The translations under genes were made by a program, and so were the position numbers. A DNA stretch of 64,000 nt from Trinickia caryophylli (GTDB taxonomy: Bacteria; Pseudomonadota; Gammaproteobacteria; Burkholderiales; Burkholderiaceae), in NCBI RefSeq assembly GCF_034424545.1, contig NZ_CP139970.1, positions 4,030,001-4,094,000 on the forward strand, in the 5' to 3' direction. Below, one piece after another: positions 16,590-26,748 of this stretch (the first letter of the stretch is position 1; every line of letters begins with the position of its first letter). The notes under the pieces are model-generated. The model searched no databases, had not been told where the DNA came from, and saw nothing but the letters and a program-made list of their open reading frames with translations.

Positions 16590-18275
16590 TCAAAAAAGCT
16601 GATATGAAAACGTGGCGTTCAATCGTGGGCTGCGCGATGGGCTCTCGATCGGCGCGTCGGCTACCGCCTTCGCAAGCGAGAGGTCGACACTGTAGTGTTT
16701 CGCGTCGGTTATCCGCAGCCCGATTGCAACCGATGCGAGCTTCGCCGGCGCCGGTGCGCCCGTATGCAGGTACACGCGTGCCAGATCGAACGATACGTAG
16801 GGCGTGAGCGTTTGCAGGTAGGGCAGGTGAATCGCTAGCGGGCGATTGATCTCGAAGGCGGCGGCCCAGCCTGAATCGCCCGACGCTTCACCCGGCTGGT
16901 AGCCGAGTGCAAAACGCTGCGCACCGAACGCGACCTGCTCGGACGTGGGCAGTGTCGAGGGACTGTACTGCCCCGCCAGCGAGACCGTCGTTCCGATCTT
17001 CCAAGGCCACTCGTTGCTTTGCGATGCGCTCGCCGTGGTGCGCACGAAGTTCAGCGAAACCGGATTCGTTTGCGTGACGCCAGGCACGTTCGTATCCCCG
17101 GCCTTCGAGGCACCGAGCACATCGAATGCCTTGGCGACGGTCAGGTTCGCGCGACGGGTCTGGCGCGGGAGTGCCTCCGTGTAGTCGAGCTGTGCCTGCA
17201 GCACGCGCACTTGCGAGCGCAGGCCGAGGCGCGCGCCGTTGATCGTGTTGCGATAACTGTTCTCGTCGTGCGAGGCATAGCCGCCCACGGTGGCGGTCAG
17301 CTTGTGCGCGTCGCGCAGATAGAGCGGAAAGCTGGCCGACAGGCCCAGTTTTTCGTTGACGACTGTGCGTTCGACGTAAGAGGGCAGCCCCGGATTGTCG
17401 ACCGGATGGCCGCGATAGTGTGCGGCATCGAGGTGAGTGACCACACCGTTCGTGCCGACCGGCAATGCCGCATTGGCCGCTACGTACGTTTGCCTGTCGC
17501 GTCCGGGCGGCGCAAGCGCGGAGAGGCTCAACTGTTCGCCGAAACCGGCGAGCCCGTTTTCGGTCATCGATAGAAGGCCCTGCACGCCCGGGTGGTGCAA
17601 ATCGATGCCGGCACCGGCATTGATCGCCTTGCGCACGACGTTGAGCTCGAGCGCCGTCGCGCCGTCGGTCGAGCGCGGCGGCGGTACCGTTGCCGCGATC
17701 GTCAGCCCCGGCAGCAGGCCGAGCGTGTTCACGTAGCGCTCGAAAGTGTCGCGCCGCAACGGCCGCTCTCGCCGGATCGGCTCGGCGATCTCCCGGACCT
17801 TTCGTTCGCTCGGCCCCGCATTGCCTGTGACCGTCACTTCGCTGACGTAGCCCTCGACGACCGTGATGCGTACGTTGCCGTTCTCGAACGTTTGTGCCGG
17901 CACGAAGGCAAACGAGAGCGCGTAGCCGCGTTGCTGGTAGAGCCGCGTCACGCTATCGGCCGTTTCTATCAATTCGGCGATTGTGATGTCCTTGCCGACG
18001 AGCGTGGAGAAACGTGCGGCGACGTCCGCGAATGGCAGAGCCCTGACGCCCTCGATCTGAATCTTCGATGGCGTCAGGCGGCTCGCGAGCAACTGTTCGA
18101 GCGCGGGCGTGCGATGTTCGACCTGCACCGAGACGTTCGGCGCTTTGCTCGGGGCTTCGATTTGCGGCAGCGCCTGCAGTGGATTGCCGCTCGCGGCGGG
18201 CCGCGCCTGCGCGGCGACTGCGGCCGGCATGCCCGCCAAGGCGAGCGCCATCAGCCAAGGTCGTGTCCTCGTCAT
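16590..18275 (-). CDS. ShlB/FhaC/HecB-type outer-membrane pore (two-partner secretion TpsB)
   Basis: 561 residues. A signal peptide ends near AVAAQA. A first POTRA (IQIEGVRALPFADVAARFS) and a second (GNVRITVVEGYVSEVTVTG) precede a 16-strand barrel. The barrel contains FALGYQPGEASGDSGWAA, related to the lid-lock motif of loop L6, and ends in a terminal Phe (LNATFSYQLF). FhaC-type proteins translocate large TpsA exoproteins across the outer membrane. No TpsA gene with a haemagglutination-activity domain is adjacent. The upstream neighbours on the same strand are two low-complexity lipoproteins, so the partner is unclear. Confidence 0.88.
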   Translation of the reverse strand: MTRTRPWLMALALAGMPAAVAAQARPAASGNPLQALPQIEAPSKAPNVSVQVEHRTPALEQLLASRLTPSKIQIEGVRALPFADVAARFSTLVGKDITIAELIETADSVTRLYQQRGYALSFAFVPAQTFENGNVRITVVEGYVSEVTVTGNAGPSERKVREIAEPIRRERPLRRDTFERYVNTLGLLPGLTIAATVPPPRSTDGATALELNVVRKAINAGAGIDLHHPGVQGLLSMTENGLAGFGEQLSLSALAPPGRDRQTYVAANAALPVGTNGVVTHLDAAHYRGHPVDNPGLPSYVERTVVNEKLGLSASFPLYLRDAHKLTATVGGYASHDENSYRNTINGARLGLRSQVRVLQAQLDYTEALPRQTRRANLTVAKAFDVLGASKAGDTNVPGVTQTNPVSLNFVRTTASASQSNEWPWKIGTTVSLAGQYSPSTLPTSEQVAFGAQRFALGYQPGEASGDSGWAAAFEINRPLAIHLPYLQTLTPYVSFDLARVYLHTGAPAPAKLASVAIGLRITDAKHYSVDLSLAKAVADAPIESPSRSPRLNATFSYQLF

Positions 18276-18470
18276 CGTGTGTCCTCGTATGGCCAGAGGT
18301 GGGCGAACTCGGAACCGCTTCCGATCGAAAGCGGCGGCTCGCCTCGTGGCAGGTCTTCTTGGCGTTCTGTTGCGGGACCATGCCCGCGTTCGCGGGTGGC
18401 CGGTACGCCCGGCCGCCCACTCGTCGACGCTCGGCCTGCCGCAACGTCGCGTTTCTTTGCGCGGGGCGCG

Positions 18471-19643
18471 CTATTGCGTCTTGCCGAGCGGCAAGACGGT
18501 GCCGAGCAAACTGCCAAGACCCGCGCCGCCGGCCGCCCCCGTCGCGCCGGCGGCGCCCGTGGCTCCCGCACCCGGCAGCGATGTGACCGCGCCTGTCAGC
18601 GCCGACAAGGGATTCGCGCCCGTAGTCATCGCACCGCCCGCTGCCGGCGCCGCTGCTCCGAGCAGCGAGCCGAGGCCGCCGAGCGGGCTCGTGCTCGCGC
18701 CGCCGTTTCCACCGCCACTTGCAACGGCCGTATTGGAACTGCCGACGAGGCTTGTGATGAGCCCCGGAATCGGCGCCGCCCCGTTGGGACCGTTCCGGTT
18801 CACCAGACCGCCTGCGTTCGTCACCGTTGCGCCGAGACTCGAGATCAACTGGCCGCCGTCGGCGACGAGAGGATGGCTTGCACTGCCGCCCACGGTTGTG
18901 CCCGCTCCCTGCAGCGCACCGCCGATCTGCGCGAGCGCTCCCGAAAGCGGTTGACCGAGGCCGCTGGTCGCGCCGACCGTCTGCGTCGTCTGCCCAAGCG
19001 TGACGACGAGCGGCGTAATGGCATTGCTGAGCGGCTGAGTGACCTGCTGTACGGCCGATGACGATATGGTGTTGGCGAGGATCATCCCACCCGCGTTGAT
19101 ACCGTTGGCCGCCGTGTACAACGCGCCGGCAAGCGGCGCGGTGACGGGCGAGAGCGCCGAGAGGTTGCCGGTGCCGAGCGCATCGACCGTCTTCGCCGCG
19201 CCGGCCACCACGCCACTCGTCGAACTGATGGTCGAACCGAGACCCGTCAGGGTAGCCCCCACCGGGTTCGCGCTCGTGCCGATCTGACCGAGGCCGCCGC
19301 TCAGCGCGTCGGCCGCGCGATCGATCACGCCGCCGAGTGCCGACACGGTGCTGCCCGCGCCTTGTGTTACACCCGGACTCACGCCGGGCAGCGTCTGCGC
19401 GGCGATCGTATCGCCCAGGTCGGAAACCGTCTTGCCCACCGTGTTGACGGTGCCTGCCGTGGAGGCCGTGGTCTGTGTGACGGGGGTATCGGGCGGGGGC
19501 GTAACGCCGGTGGTGGTCGCCGTCGTCGGGACCGACGTGCCGTCGCTACCGCAACCGGCAAGCACGCAGGCAACGGCGAGCGTGACGGCGCTCGCGCGCC
19601 AGGGCGCCGTGTGGCGCGCAAAGAGACGGTGTGAATGAGACAT
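18471..19643 (-). CDS. Collagen-like/low-complexity repeat lipoprotein (paralog of 19785-21038)
   Basis: 390 residues with a lipoprotein signal (lipobox LAGC, Cys31) and Shine-Dalgarno GAGGAG. The mature part is almost entirely Gly, Ala, Ser, Thr, Val and Leu. It is built from degenerate ~25-35-residue units such as TVGKTVSDLGDTIAAQTLPG and VTQPLSNAITPLVVTLGQTT. Databases often label such Burkholderia proteins 'collagen-like triple helix repeat', but strict Gly-X-Y periodicity is limited to the C-terminal part (GATGAAGATGAAGG). It is a likely surface or periplasmic structural protein. It is encoded with its paralog and followed by a FhaC-type pore. No function is assigned. Confidence 0.8.
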   Translation of the reverse strand: MSHSHRLFARHTAPWRASAVTLAVACVLAGCGSDGTSVPTTATTTGVTPPPDTPVTQTTASTAGTVNTVGKTVSDLGDTIAAQTLPGVSPGVTQGAGSTVSALGGVIDRAADALSGGLGQIGTSANPVGATLTGLGSTISSTSGVVAGAAKTVDALGTGNLSALSPVTAPLAGALYTAANGINAGGMILANTISSSAVQQVTQPLSNAITPLVVTLGQTTQTVGATSGLGQPLSGALAQIGGALQGAGTTVGGSASHPLVADGGQLISSLGATVTNAGGLVNRNGPNGAAPIPGLITSLVGSSNTAVASGGGNGGASTSPLGGLGSLLGAAAPAAGGAMTTGANPLSALTGAVTSLPGAGATGAAGATGAAGGAGLGSLLGTVLPLGKTQ

Positions 19644-19784
19644 GATGTGCTCCTCGTTGTGTGTAGCCGCGGGCGACGGCGGGGCGCGTCGTGCGCGAGC
19701 GAATGGCAGGCAACGTGGCGCCCGCCTGTGGCCAGGTGCTGCCGCGCATCGACGAAACCGCGACTGCGCAGCGGCACCGATCTA

Positions 19785-21038
19785 TTACTTCTTCGGCACC
19801 GCGCCGGTGAGCGATCCGGTGAGCGCACCCGTGAGCGCGCCGAGCCCTGACAGCAGGCCGGACGTCGTGCTGCCCGATGAGCTTGTGCCGCTCGAAAGCG
19901 CACCTGTCGCCGTCGAAAGCAGGCCCGTGATAGCGGCGAGCGGGTTGTTCGTGGTTGCGGTGGTCGTGCCGTGTGGTGTGCTCGTCGCGACTGGGCTCAC
20001 GGCGCTCAACGCGCCTGTGGCGGAGGACAAGGCGCCCGCGAGCGAGCCCAGCGGATTCGCGGTGCCTGCCGCGCCGGTGCCGCTCACGAGCCCAGCGGCG
20101 GCGCCTACCGCGTTGCCGGTTGCTGCGAGCGTCGCGCCGACACCGCTCGTCACTGCGCCGCCGCCGGCAGATGCTACGACCGAGCCGGCTCTGCCGAGTG
20201 CGCCCGCCGCGGTACCGAGCAATGCGGCGAGCGGCGCACCCACACCGCTCGTATTGCCGACGTCGCGCGTCGTAGCCGCGAGTGCCGATGTAATCGGCGT
20301 GATCAGCGCACTGACCGGCTGCGTGACCTGTTCGATGGCCCCACTCGACAAGACGCCGCCCAGCGCCGTTCCGGCCTGCGTGACGGCCGTCCCGGCGCTG
20401 GCGAGAGCGCCGCCGAGGGGCGTCGTCAATGGCGCGAGAGCCGACAGGGGGCCGTGCGCCGCGAGGCTCGACACGAGGTTGCCCGTTGCGGTCACGGCCC
20501 CGCCGAGCTGAGCGACGGTGGGGCTCGCGCTTGCCAATGTCGTACCGAGCGGATCGCTCGTAGCGCCCAACTGCCCGAGGCCTTGCGAGATTCCGGCACC
20601 GAGCGCCGACACCGCGCCGCCGAGGCCTTGCACCACCGCACCGGCAGCCTGCGTTGTTTGCGGATTGACGCCGGGTAGCGTTTGCGAGCCCACAGTCGTG
20701 CCCACGCCCGAAATCGTCGAGCCGATCGTGCTGACCAGACCGCCCGTACTGTCGGCGATTTTTCCGACCGTGTTGGACGTTGCGGTGGAACCGGAACCCG
20801 ATCCCGAGCCTGATCCACCGGAGCCGACCGTCGTGCCGCTGCTGCTGCCGCTGCCTCCGGCGCTCGCGCTCGTCGTGCTGCTTGCGCTGCCGCTGTCCGT
20901 GCCGCCTGCGCCGCTTGTCGAGCCAAGCCCTTGACTGAGCGTGCCGGAACCGCCACATGCCGCAAGCGAAAGCACGGCTGCCAGTGCGGTCAGGCCCGCG
21001 GTGATTCGGAATACCCCGTTTGATGTTGGATGGCACAT
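19785..21038 (-). CDS. Collagen-like/low-complexity repeat lipoprotein (paralog of 18471-19643)
   Basis: 417 residues from ATG 21038, giving a lipoprotein signal with lipobox LAAC (Cys28); the frame extends further upstream without a signal-like sequence. A Ser/Gly linker (GSGSGSGSTATS) precedes the repeat region. Units shared with the downstream paralog include TLPGVNPQTTQAAGAVVQGL and AIEQVTQPVSALITPI, so the two arose by duplication. The order of landmarks (TLPGV, GLGQ, LSAL, EQVTQP) is the same in both. It is the first gene of a minus-strand set that continues to the FhaC-like pore. Function is unknown. Confidence 0.8.
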   Translation of the reverse strand: MCHPTSNGVFRITAGLTALAAVLSLAACGGSGTLSQGLGSTSGAGGTDSGSASSTTSASAGGSGSSSGTTVGSGGSGSGSGSGSTATSNTVGKIADSTGGLVSTIGSTISGVGTTVGSQTLPGVNPQTTQAAGAVVQGLGGAVSALGAGISQGLGQLGATSDPLGTTLASASPTVAQLGGAVTATGNLVSSLAAHGPLSALAPLTTPLGGALASAGTAVTQAGTALGGVLSSGAIEQVTQPVSALITPITSALAATTRDVGNTSGVGAPLAALLGTAAGALGRAGSVVASAGGGAVTSGVGATLAATGNAVGAAAGLVSGTGAAGTANPLGSLAGALSSATGALSAVSPVATSTPHGTTTATTNNPLAAITGLLSTATGALSSGTSSSGSTTSGLLSGLGALTGALTGSLTGAVPKK

Positions 21039-21237
21039 GGTCCGCTCGCTTGTTGTCGATTGAGAAAGTCGCGGGCGGTGGTTCTGCAATCGGCATGCCA
21101 ATGACCGTTGCGGGCGCAACGATATGGCGAGAGAAGGGCGGCGTCGTGCCCGCGAGCCATGCGCTGCGCGGATGTGGGCAAAAGCGGGGGGCTCGGGCGC
21201 ATCGTGGGCGAGCGCTGTGTGCGGCCTCGCGCCGCGG

Positions 21238-21274
21238 CGGCGTAACGTAACGCGTGAGGCGCGGCGTTACGCCG
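21238..21274. repeat. Inverted repeat upstream of the Tad locus
   Basis: Perfect 10-bp arms CGGCGTAACG (21238-21247) and CGTTACGCCG (21265-21274), separated by 17 bp. A further half-site CGTAACGCG lies at about 21280. It is a possible binding site for a dimeric regulator of the divergent genes. Confidence 0.5.
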
Positions 21275-21301
21275 TCGCTCGTAACGCGCGATAAAAACCG
21301 G

Positions 21302-21330
21302 TTAAGAAACTAGTGGAATCTATCTAAACT
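21302..21330 (+). promoter_or_regulatory. Possible sigma-70 promoter of the flp/Tad operon
   Basis: TTAAGA (21302-21307), a 17-base spacer, TAAACT (21325-21330). Each hexamer matches 4 of 6 consensus bases, inside the only AT-rich patch of the region. If used, the flp mRNA would have a leader of roughly 300 bases. Confidence 0.35.
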
Positions 21331-21633
21331 ATCGTTAGCCCTAACTTAGCGAATGGCCTAAACAGGTGTAAAAGTCGCGTTGCGCCGATTGCACCTGGAA
21401 ACCGAATCGGTTCCGAGGATGGAGGCGGCGCGCTGAACGAGGGGTTGGCGGCTTTTCGATCGGGTGTACTGAACAATACCAAGCAGCAAACGCCGCGCGC
21501 GGAAAATCGGAGCGAAATACGGTTATTGCAGTCCTGCCCGGACCGGGCCGGCTGCCGTATGTCGTGCCTCCGGAGACGCGGCGCGCCAGGCCGTCGTAGC
21601 CGTGCGACGGCGGTCTCCACATGCGAGGACACC

Positions 21634-21804
21634 ATGAACAAGCTTATCGGACGCTTCCTGAACGACGACCGCGGCGTAACCGCGATCGAGTACGCGTTGA
21701 TCGCGGGGCTTATCGCGGTCGCCATCGTCGGCTCCCTGAATTCGGTCACGACTGCTTTGGAGACCGCATTCCAAAATATTGTGACCAGTCTGAACGGATC
21801 GTAA
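21634..21804 (+). CDS. flp: Flp-family type IVb prepilin
   Basis: 56 residues. A short basic leader ends in Gly14. The mature protein starts VTAIEYALIAGLIAVAIVGS, the Flp hallmark with Glu5-Tyr6 and a single hydrophobic helix. CpaA (next gene) would cleave after Gly14. The start at 21634 is supported by GAGGAC upstream and by the leader length; the frame is open further up but has no similarity. It is the major pilin of the Tad pilus encoded downstream. A small hairpin follows the gene, as expected where the pilin must be made in excess of the machinery. Confidence 0.95.
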   Translation: MNKLIGRFLNDDRGVTAIEYALIAGLIAVAIVGSLNSVTTALETAFQNIVTSLNGS

Positions 21805-21824
21805 TTCGACCGTAAAGCGGCGAT

Positions 21825-21840
21825 AAAGCGGCTGCGCTTT
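21825..21840 (+). terminator. Weak hairpin after flp, possible attenuator
   Basis: AAAGCG (21825-21830), loop GCTG, CGCTTT (21835-21840), with a short T-run. It lies 20 bases after flp and before cpaA. It would let part of the transcripts stop after the pilin gene. Confidence 0.45.
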
Positions 21841-21932
21841 TCAGTTAAAAGGTGTCGGCGCTTCGATTGCTTTTTCGAGCAATCGGAGCGGATCGACTCG
21901 TCTATTCACGAGCTGGGTTTTCTTTTACGCCA

Positions 21933-22427
21933 ATGTCGCTCGGAAGCGTATTGTTCGCGTCGTGGGCGGTGGCCGTGGCGGTTTCGGATTGCCGCTGCAG
22001 GCGTGTGCCGAATGCTCTCGTCGCGGCCGGGTTCCTCGCTGCGATGGCTTGCGCGTTGGCGCGGGCCGGCCCGTTTGGTGTCGCGCCGTTGCCAGCGATG
22101 TTCGGTGCGGCGGCGGGGCTCGTCGCGCTCATGCCTTTCTTCGCAATACGAGTGATGGGTGCGGGCGACGTCAAGGTATTCGCGGTGCTGGGCGGCTGGT
22201 GCGGTGCCTCGGCTTTGGTCGGATTGTGGCTCGCCGCAAGCATCGCCGCGGCCGTGCATGCGCTCGTCGTGCTCGTTATCGCGCGTAGGTCGGGACATGT
22301 GTTGCGGCGCGCTGGCGAACCGACGTTCGCCCTCGGGCGCCATCGCGCGGCTCCGTACGCGGCGCTGCTCGTGGCGGCGGCCATGTTTTCGCTGCTCGCC
22401 CAACTGTTTATCGGGCGGGCGTCATGA
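21933..22427 (+). CDS. cpaA: Prepilin peptidase CpaA/TadV (A24 family)
   Basis: 164 residues from ATG 21933; an upstream GTG at 21852 would add 27 residues with no membrane segment. Several transmembrane helices are present. The two catalytic aspartates are visible: Asp19 in VSDCRCRRVPNAL and Asp79 in GAGDVKV (the GxGD motif). It is an inner-membrane aspartyl protease that removes the leader of Flp and of the TadE/TadG pseudopilins. Its stop overlaps the next start by 4 bases (ATGA). Confidence 0.9.
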   Translation: MSLGSVLFASWAVAVAVSDCRCRRVPNALVAAGFLAAMACALARAGPFGVAPLPAMFGAAAGLVALMPFFAIRVMGAGDVKVFAVLGGWCGASALVGLWLAASIAAAVHALVVLVIARRSGHVLRRAGEPTFALGRHRAAPYAALLVAAAMFSLLAQLFIGRAS

Positions 22428-22891
22428 GCGCGGCCAAGCGCGCGAGGTGCAGGCCGAGAGGCGAGCGCGGCAGCACGGCCGTCGAGTTTGCGCTCGTGTT
22501 CCCTCTGCTCTTTGCGGTGTTCTACGGAGTCGCCACGTTCAGTTTGATCTTCGTGGCCAAGCAGAGCCTGACACTGGCAGCGGAAGAAGGGGCGCGAGCC
22601 GCGCTCAATTACCAGAGCGCTTCGAATACGCAGGCCGCGCTTGCGGCACGAGGGCAAAGCGCCTGCACGGTGGCGAGCAATGCGGCGGCGTGGCTCGGCG
22701 GCGGCTCGCGTTGCGCGGCCGAGGCGCAGCCTTGCAGCTACGACGCCTCGATGGACTGCATCTCGGTCACGCTCACGTATGACTATGCCGCGCGGCCGCT
22801 CGTGCCGGCGCTGCCGCTCTTGGACATCGCGCTGCCAGGCACGCTGACGAGCGCGGCGGTCGTGCAGATCAACCCGGAGAACGTGCTATGA
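22424..22891 (+). CDS. tadE: TadE-like pseudopilin
   Basis: 155 residues. A positively charged leader ends GERG, followed by STAVEFALVFPLLFAVFYGV, the TadE motif with a conserved Glu-Phe after the cleavage site. A C-terminal domain with four cysteines could form disulfides. It is a minor pseudopilin of the Tad secretion apparatus, processed by CpaA. It is translationally coupled to cpaA by a 4-base overlap. Confidence 0.9.
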   Translation: MSAAKRARCRPRGERGSTAVEFALVFPLLFAVFYGVATFSLIFVAKQSLTLAAEEGARAALNYQSASNTQAALAARGQSACTVASNAAAWLGGGSRCAAEAQPCSYDASMDCISVTLTYDYAARPLVPALPLLDIALPGTLTSAAVVQINPENVL

Positions 22892-22982
22892 CGGATGTGA
22901 GCGGCCCTGGAGGGAGCAGCGGTGCGCGGTCGGCGGCCACGCCCGCCCGCTCGGACGTGCCTCCCTTACGCCCGGAGCGGCC

Positions 22983-23876
22983 ATGCCCAATCTGACAAGA
23001 GTGGCGGCAGGCCTGCTCATCGCCGCCGCATTGTTGCTGGCTGCCTATGCGTGGACGCTGAGCCGCCGGCCCGCACCGCGGCCGCCGCACGTCGCGCCTG
23101 CCGCGCAGGCCAGCTTTCCTGTCGTGGTCGCGGCGCGCAGGCTGTCGGCGGGGCAACCGATCGAGGACAGCGCACTGCGCGTCGAGCGCCTCGCCCATCG
23201 CCCTCAAGGCACGTACGTGGAGCCGGCGGCACTCGCGCGGCGCGTGCCGCTTACCGACATCGAGTCCGGCGCGCCTGTGTTCGAAGCGCAACTGTCGTCG
23301 GGCTTTGCTGAGCAGGTCGAGCCAGGGCAGCGTGCGGTCGCTGTACACGTCGACGAGGCGAGCGCGGTAGGCGATCGTCTCCGGCCTGGAAACTTCGTGG
23401 ATGTCTACGTGATGCTCAAGCGCGAGAATGCCGCGCTTGCCGCGCGCGCGGAGGTCACGCGCACGCAGGCCAAGCTGCTGCTTTCGCGTCTGCGCGTGCT
23501 TGCGTTCGGCGATACCGCCGCGGGCGGCGGCAAGGCTTCGGAGCGCACGGTACACCCGCGCACGGCCGTACTGGCGGTGCCGGCCGCCGACGTCGAGCGC
23601 CTCGCGCTCGCAGACAGTGCGGGCCGAGTGCTGCTTGCGCTGCGCAGCCCGCGGGACACGGAGGGTGCAGATCGGTTGCCGGGCGCGTCGATGGCGGCGG
23701 CGACGGCGTTGGCGTCGCCCGGCGCCGGGACCACGGCGAAGGACGAGGGCGTCTCGCTGGCGGTCTTATCGGGCGCGCAAGCATCGCGCGGCCGCGAGGT
23801 GCCGCCGCGGCGGACACAGGTGAGCTCGAGCGTGGAGGTGATACGGGCAGGGCACCCGCAAACGATCGAGTACTGA
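22983..23876 (+). CDS. cpaB: Flp pilus assembly protein CpaB/RcpC
   Basis: 297 residues. One N-terminal membrane anchor (LLIAAALLLAAYAWTLS) precedes an SAF domain beginning VVVAARRLSAGQPIEDSALR. An RcpC-type region follows (GFAEQVEPGQRAVAVHVDEA, then GDRLRPGNFVDVYVML). It is a periplasmic factor that stabilises the secretin. The C-terminal 50 residues are low-complexity. It lies in the usual position between the pseudopilin and the secretin. Confidence 0.9.
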   Translation: MPNLTRVAAGLLIAAALLLAAYAWTLSRRPAPRPPHVAPAAQASFPVVVAARRLSAGQPIEDSALRVERLAHRPQGTYVEPAALARRVPLTDIESGAPVFEAQLSSGFAEQVEPGQRAVAVHVDEASAVGDRLRPGNFVDVYVMLKRENAALAARAEVTRTQAKLLLSRLRVLAFGDTAAGGGKASERTVHPRTAVLAVPAADVERLALADSAGRVLLALRSPRDTEGADRLPGASMAAATALASPGAGTTAKDEGVSLAVLSGAQASRGREVPPRRTQVSSSVEVIRAGHPQTIEY

Positions 23877-23999
23877 ACGGTGCGGCGCGCCCGGCGTGCG
23901 ACGCGCAAACGCCTGGGTCCGGCAGCCGGACAGCCCGCTACCCGGACCACGGGGAGGCGGGCGGACACGATACGAGGCCCAGCAGGCGGGCTCAATGAC

Positions 24000-25406
<1,407 letters not shown>

Positions 25407-25449
25407 ACGCGGTGTCCCGCCCCAGGCCGCGATCGAAAACGAGGTGCCC

Positions 25450-26745
25450 ATGAACGCCAGGGTGGAACCATTGGCCAGTCGAGCCGCAGTCGATCATTAC
25501 CATTTCCTGTTCGCGTCGACGAACGAGGCGAACGCCTGCTGGCTCGCGGACTCGCTCGTGGCCGCTGGCACGCTCGAGCAGGCGGTGCCCGAGCCGGCGC
25601 TGCTGGCCCAACGCATTGCCGCTCATCCGCCGGCGCTCGTTTTCGTCGACTTTTCGGGCCCGCATGCGCGGCTAGCCGCCTCGGCGGTGCAGAGCCTGCG
25701 CATAGAGGCTCCTCAACTACCGGTGGTTGCGGTGGGCACGCTCGCCGAGCCCGAGACGGCGCTCGCGGCGCTGCGTGCGGGCGTGCGCGATTTCGTCGAC
25801 ATGGGCGCCGGCACCGACGAGGCGATGCGCGTCACGCGCCATGTGCTCGAGCATATGGCGGAACCGGACGCGCGGCATGGCAGGCTGACGGTGCTGCTCG
25901 GTGCACGCGTGGGCGTTGGCGTCTCCACGCTCGCCGCGAATCTCGCTGTGACGATGCAGCGGCGCGGCGCGGGGCGCCACACGGCGCTCATCGATCTCGG
26001 CCTGCCGGCGGGCGACGGCGCGCTTTATCTGAACACGCGCGCGGAATTCGATTTCGTCGAAGCGGTCCGCAATCTCCGAAGGTTCGATCAGACGTTCGTG
26101 CACACGGCGCTTTCGCGACACGCGAGCGGACTCGCGCTGACCACGCTGCCGCCTGCGCTCTCGACCCTGCGCACGGTGTCGCACGCGTCGGCCGTCGCGC
26201 TGCTGAGCCGGCTGCGGGCGTTCTTCGATCATCAGATCGTCGATCTCGGCGGTTTTTCGAACGGCGAGTTCGTGGCGGAGGTGGCGCGTACGGCCGACGA
26301 CGTCTGGCTCGTTTGCGATCCATCGCTCGGCGCTGTCGTCTCGGCGACCGATCTCGCGGCGCAGTTGGCGGCCGCCCGCATCGAGCGCGAAATGCTCGGC
26401 CTCGTCGTGACGAAGTTCGACCGCGACGTTGGGCTCTCGGCACAACAGATCGCCGACAAGCTCGAACTGCCGCTCGTCGCGACGCTGCCCGCGCGCCGGG
26501 TACCGCTCGCTCGCGCGGCGAACCAGGGCAGGCTGATCGTGGAGGCCGCACCGCGCGACCCGTATGCCCGCGCGCTCGAGCTGCTCGCGCAGCGTCTTGC
26601 GGACCGCGGCGGCGGCGGCGGGGGCGGAGGCGCGGCCGGCGAGGCGGCACACGGGGCAAAGCAAGGCACGAGGCAAGCCAAGAAGCAAGGCACGAAGCGC
26701 GGGCTCCACGCTTTTCTCCGCAACCTTTTTTCGAGGCGCGCATAG
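25450..26745 (+). CDS. cpaE: Tad pilus localisation ATPase-like protein CpaE/TadZ
   Basis: 431 residues. Residues 15-135 form an atypical receiver-like domain, and residues 145-400 a MinD/ParA-type fold (later motif LVVTKFDRDVGLSAQQI). The deviant Walker A reads GARVGVGVST (151-160) and lacks both the signature and the P-loop lysine of active MinD proteins. This resembles other TadZ proteins that localise the machinery without strong ATPase activity. The C-terminus is unusual: a run of nine glycines (one Ala follows) and Lys/Gln/Gly repeats (KQGTRQAKKQGTK), a flexible basic tail. ATG 25450 aligns with a GAGGTG ribosome site. Confidence 0.9.
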   Translation: MNARVEPLASRAAVDHYHFLFASTNEANACWLADSLVAAGTLEQAVPEPALLAQRIAAHPPALVFVDFSGPHARLAASAVQSLRIEAPQLPVVAVGTLAEPETALAALRAGVRDFVDMGAGTDEAMRVTRHVLEHMAEPDARHGRLTVLLGARVGVGVSTLAANLAVTMQRRGAGRHTALIDLGLPAGDGALYLNTRAEFDFVEAVRNLRRFDQTFVHTALSRHASGLALTTLPPALSTLRTVSHASAVALLSRLRAFFDHQIVDLGGFSNGEFVAEVARTADDVWLVCDPSLGAVVSATDLAAQLAAARIEREMLGLVVTKFDRDVGLSAQQIADKLELPLVATLPARRVPLARAANQGRLIVEAAPRDPYARALELLAQRLADRGGGGGGGGAAGEAAHGAKQGTRQAKKQGTKRGLHAFLRNLFSRRA

Positions 26746-26748
26746 ACG

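Larger units (their letters stand above)
21039..21633. other. 595-bp divergent intergenic region upstream of flp
   Basis: No convincing gene in this span. It contains a 10-bp inverted repeat (21238-21274), an AT-rich patch with a possible promoter (21302-21330) and a short IR GTTAG/CTAAC near 21333-21345. It would hold the promoters of both the minus-strand lipoproteins and the plus-strand Tad operon, plus a long flp leader. Confidence 0.6.

Noticed and set aside
17592..19061. Plus-strand frame of 489 codons opposite the FhaC-like and lipoprotein genes
   Set aside because: It is antisense to a POTRA-containing protein and a lipoprotein with a clear signal; Arg-rich with no motif.
21039..21633. 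Search for a sigma-54 (-24/-12) promoter before flp
   Set aside because: No TGGCA-N7-GC element with correct spacing was found, although a sigma-54 activator lies at the end of the locus.
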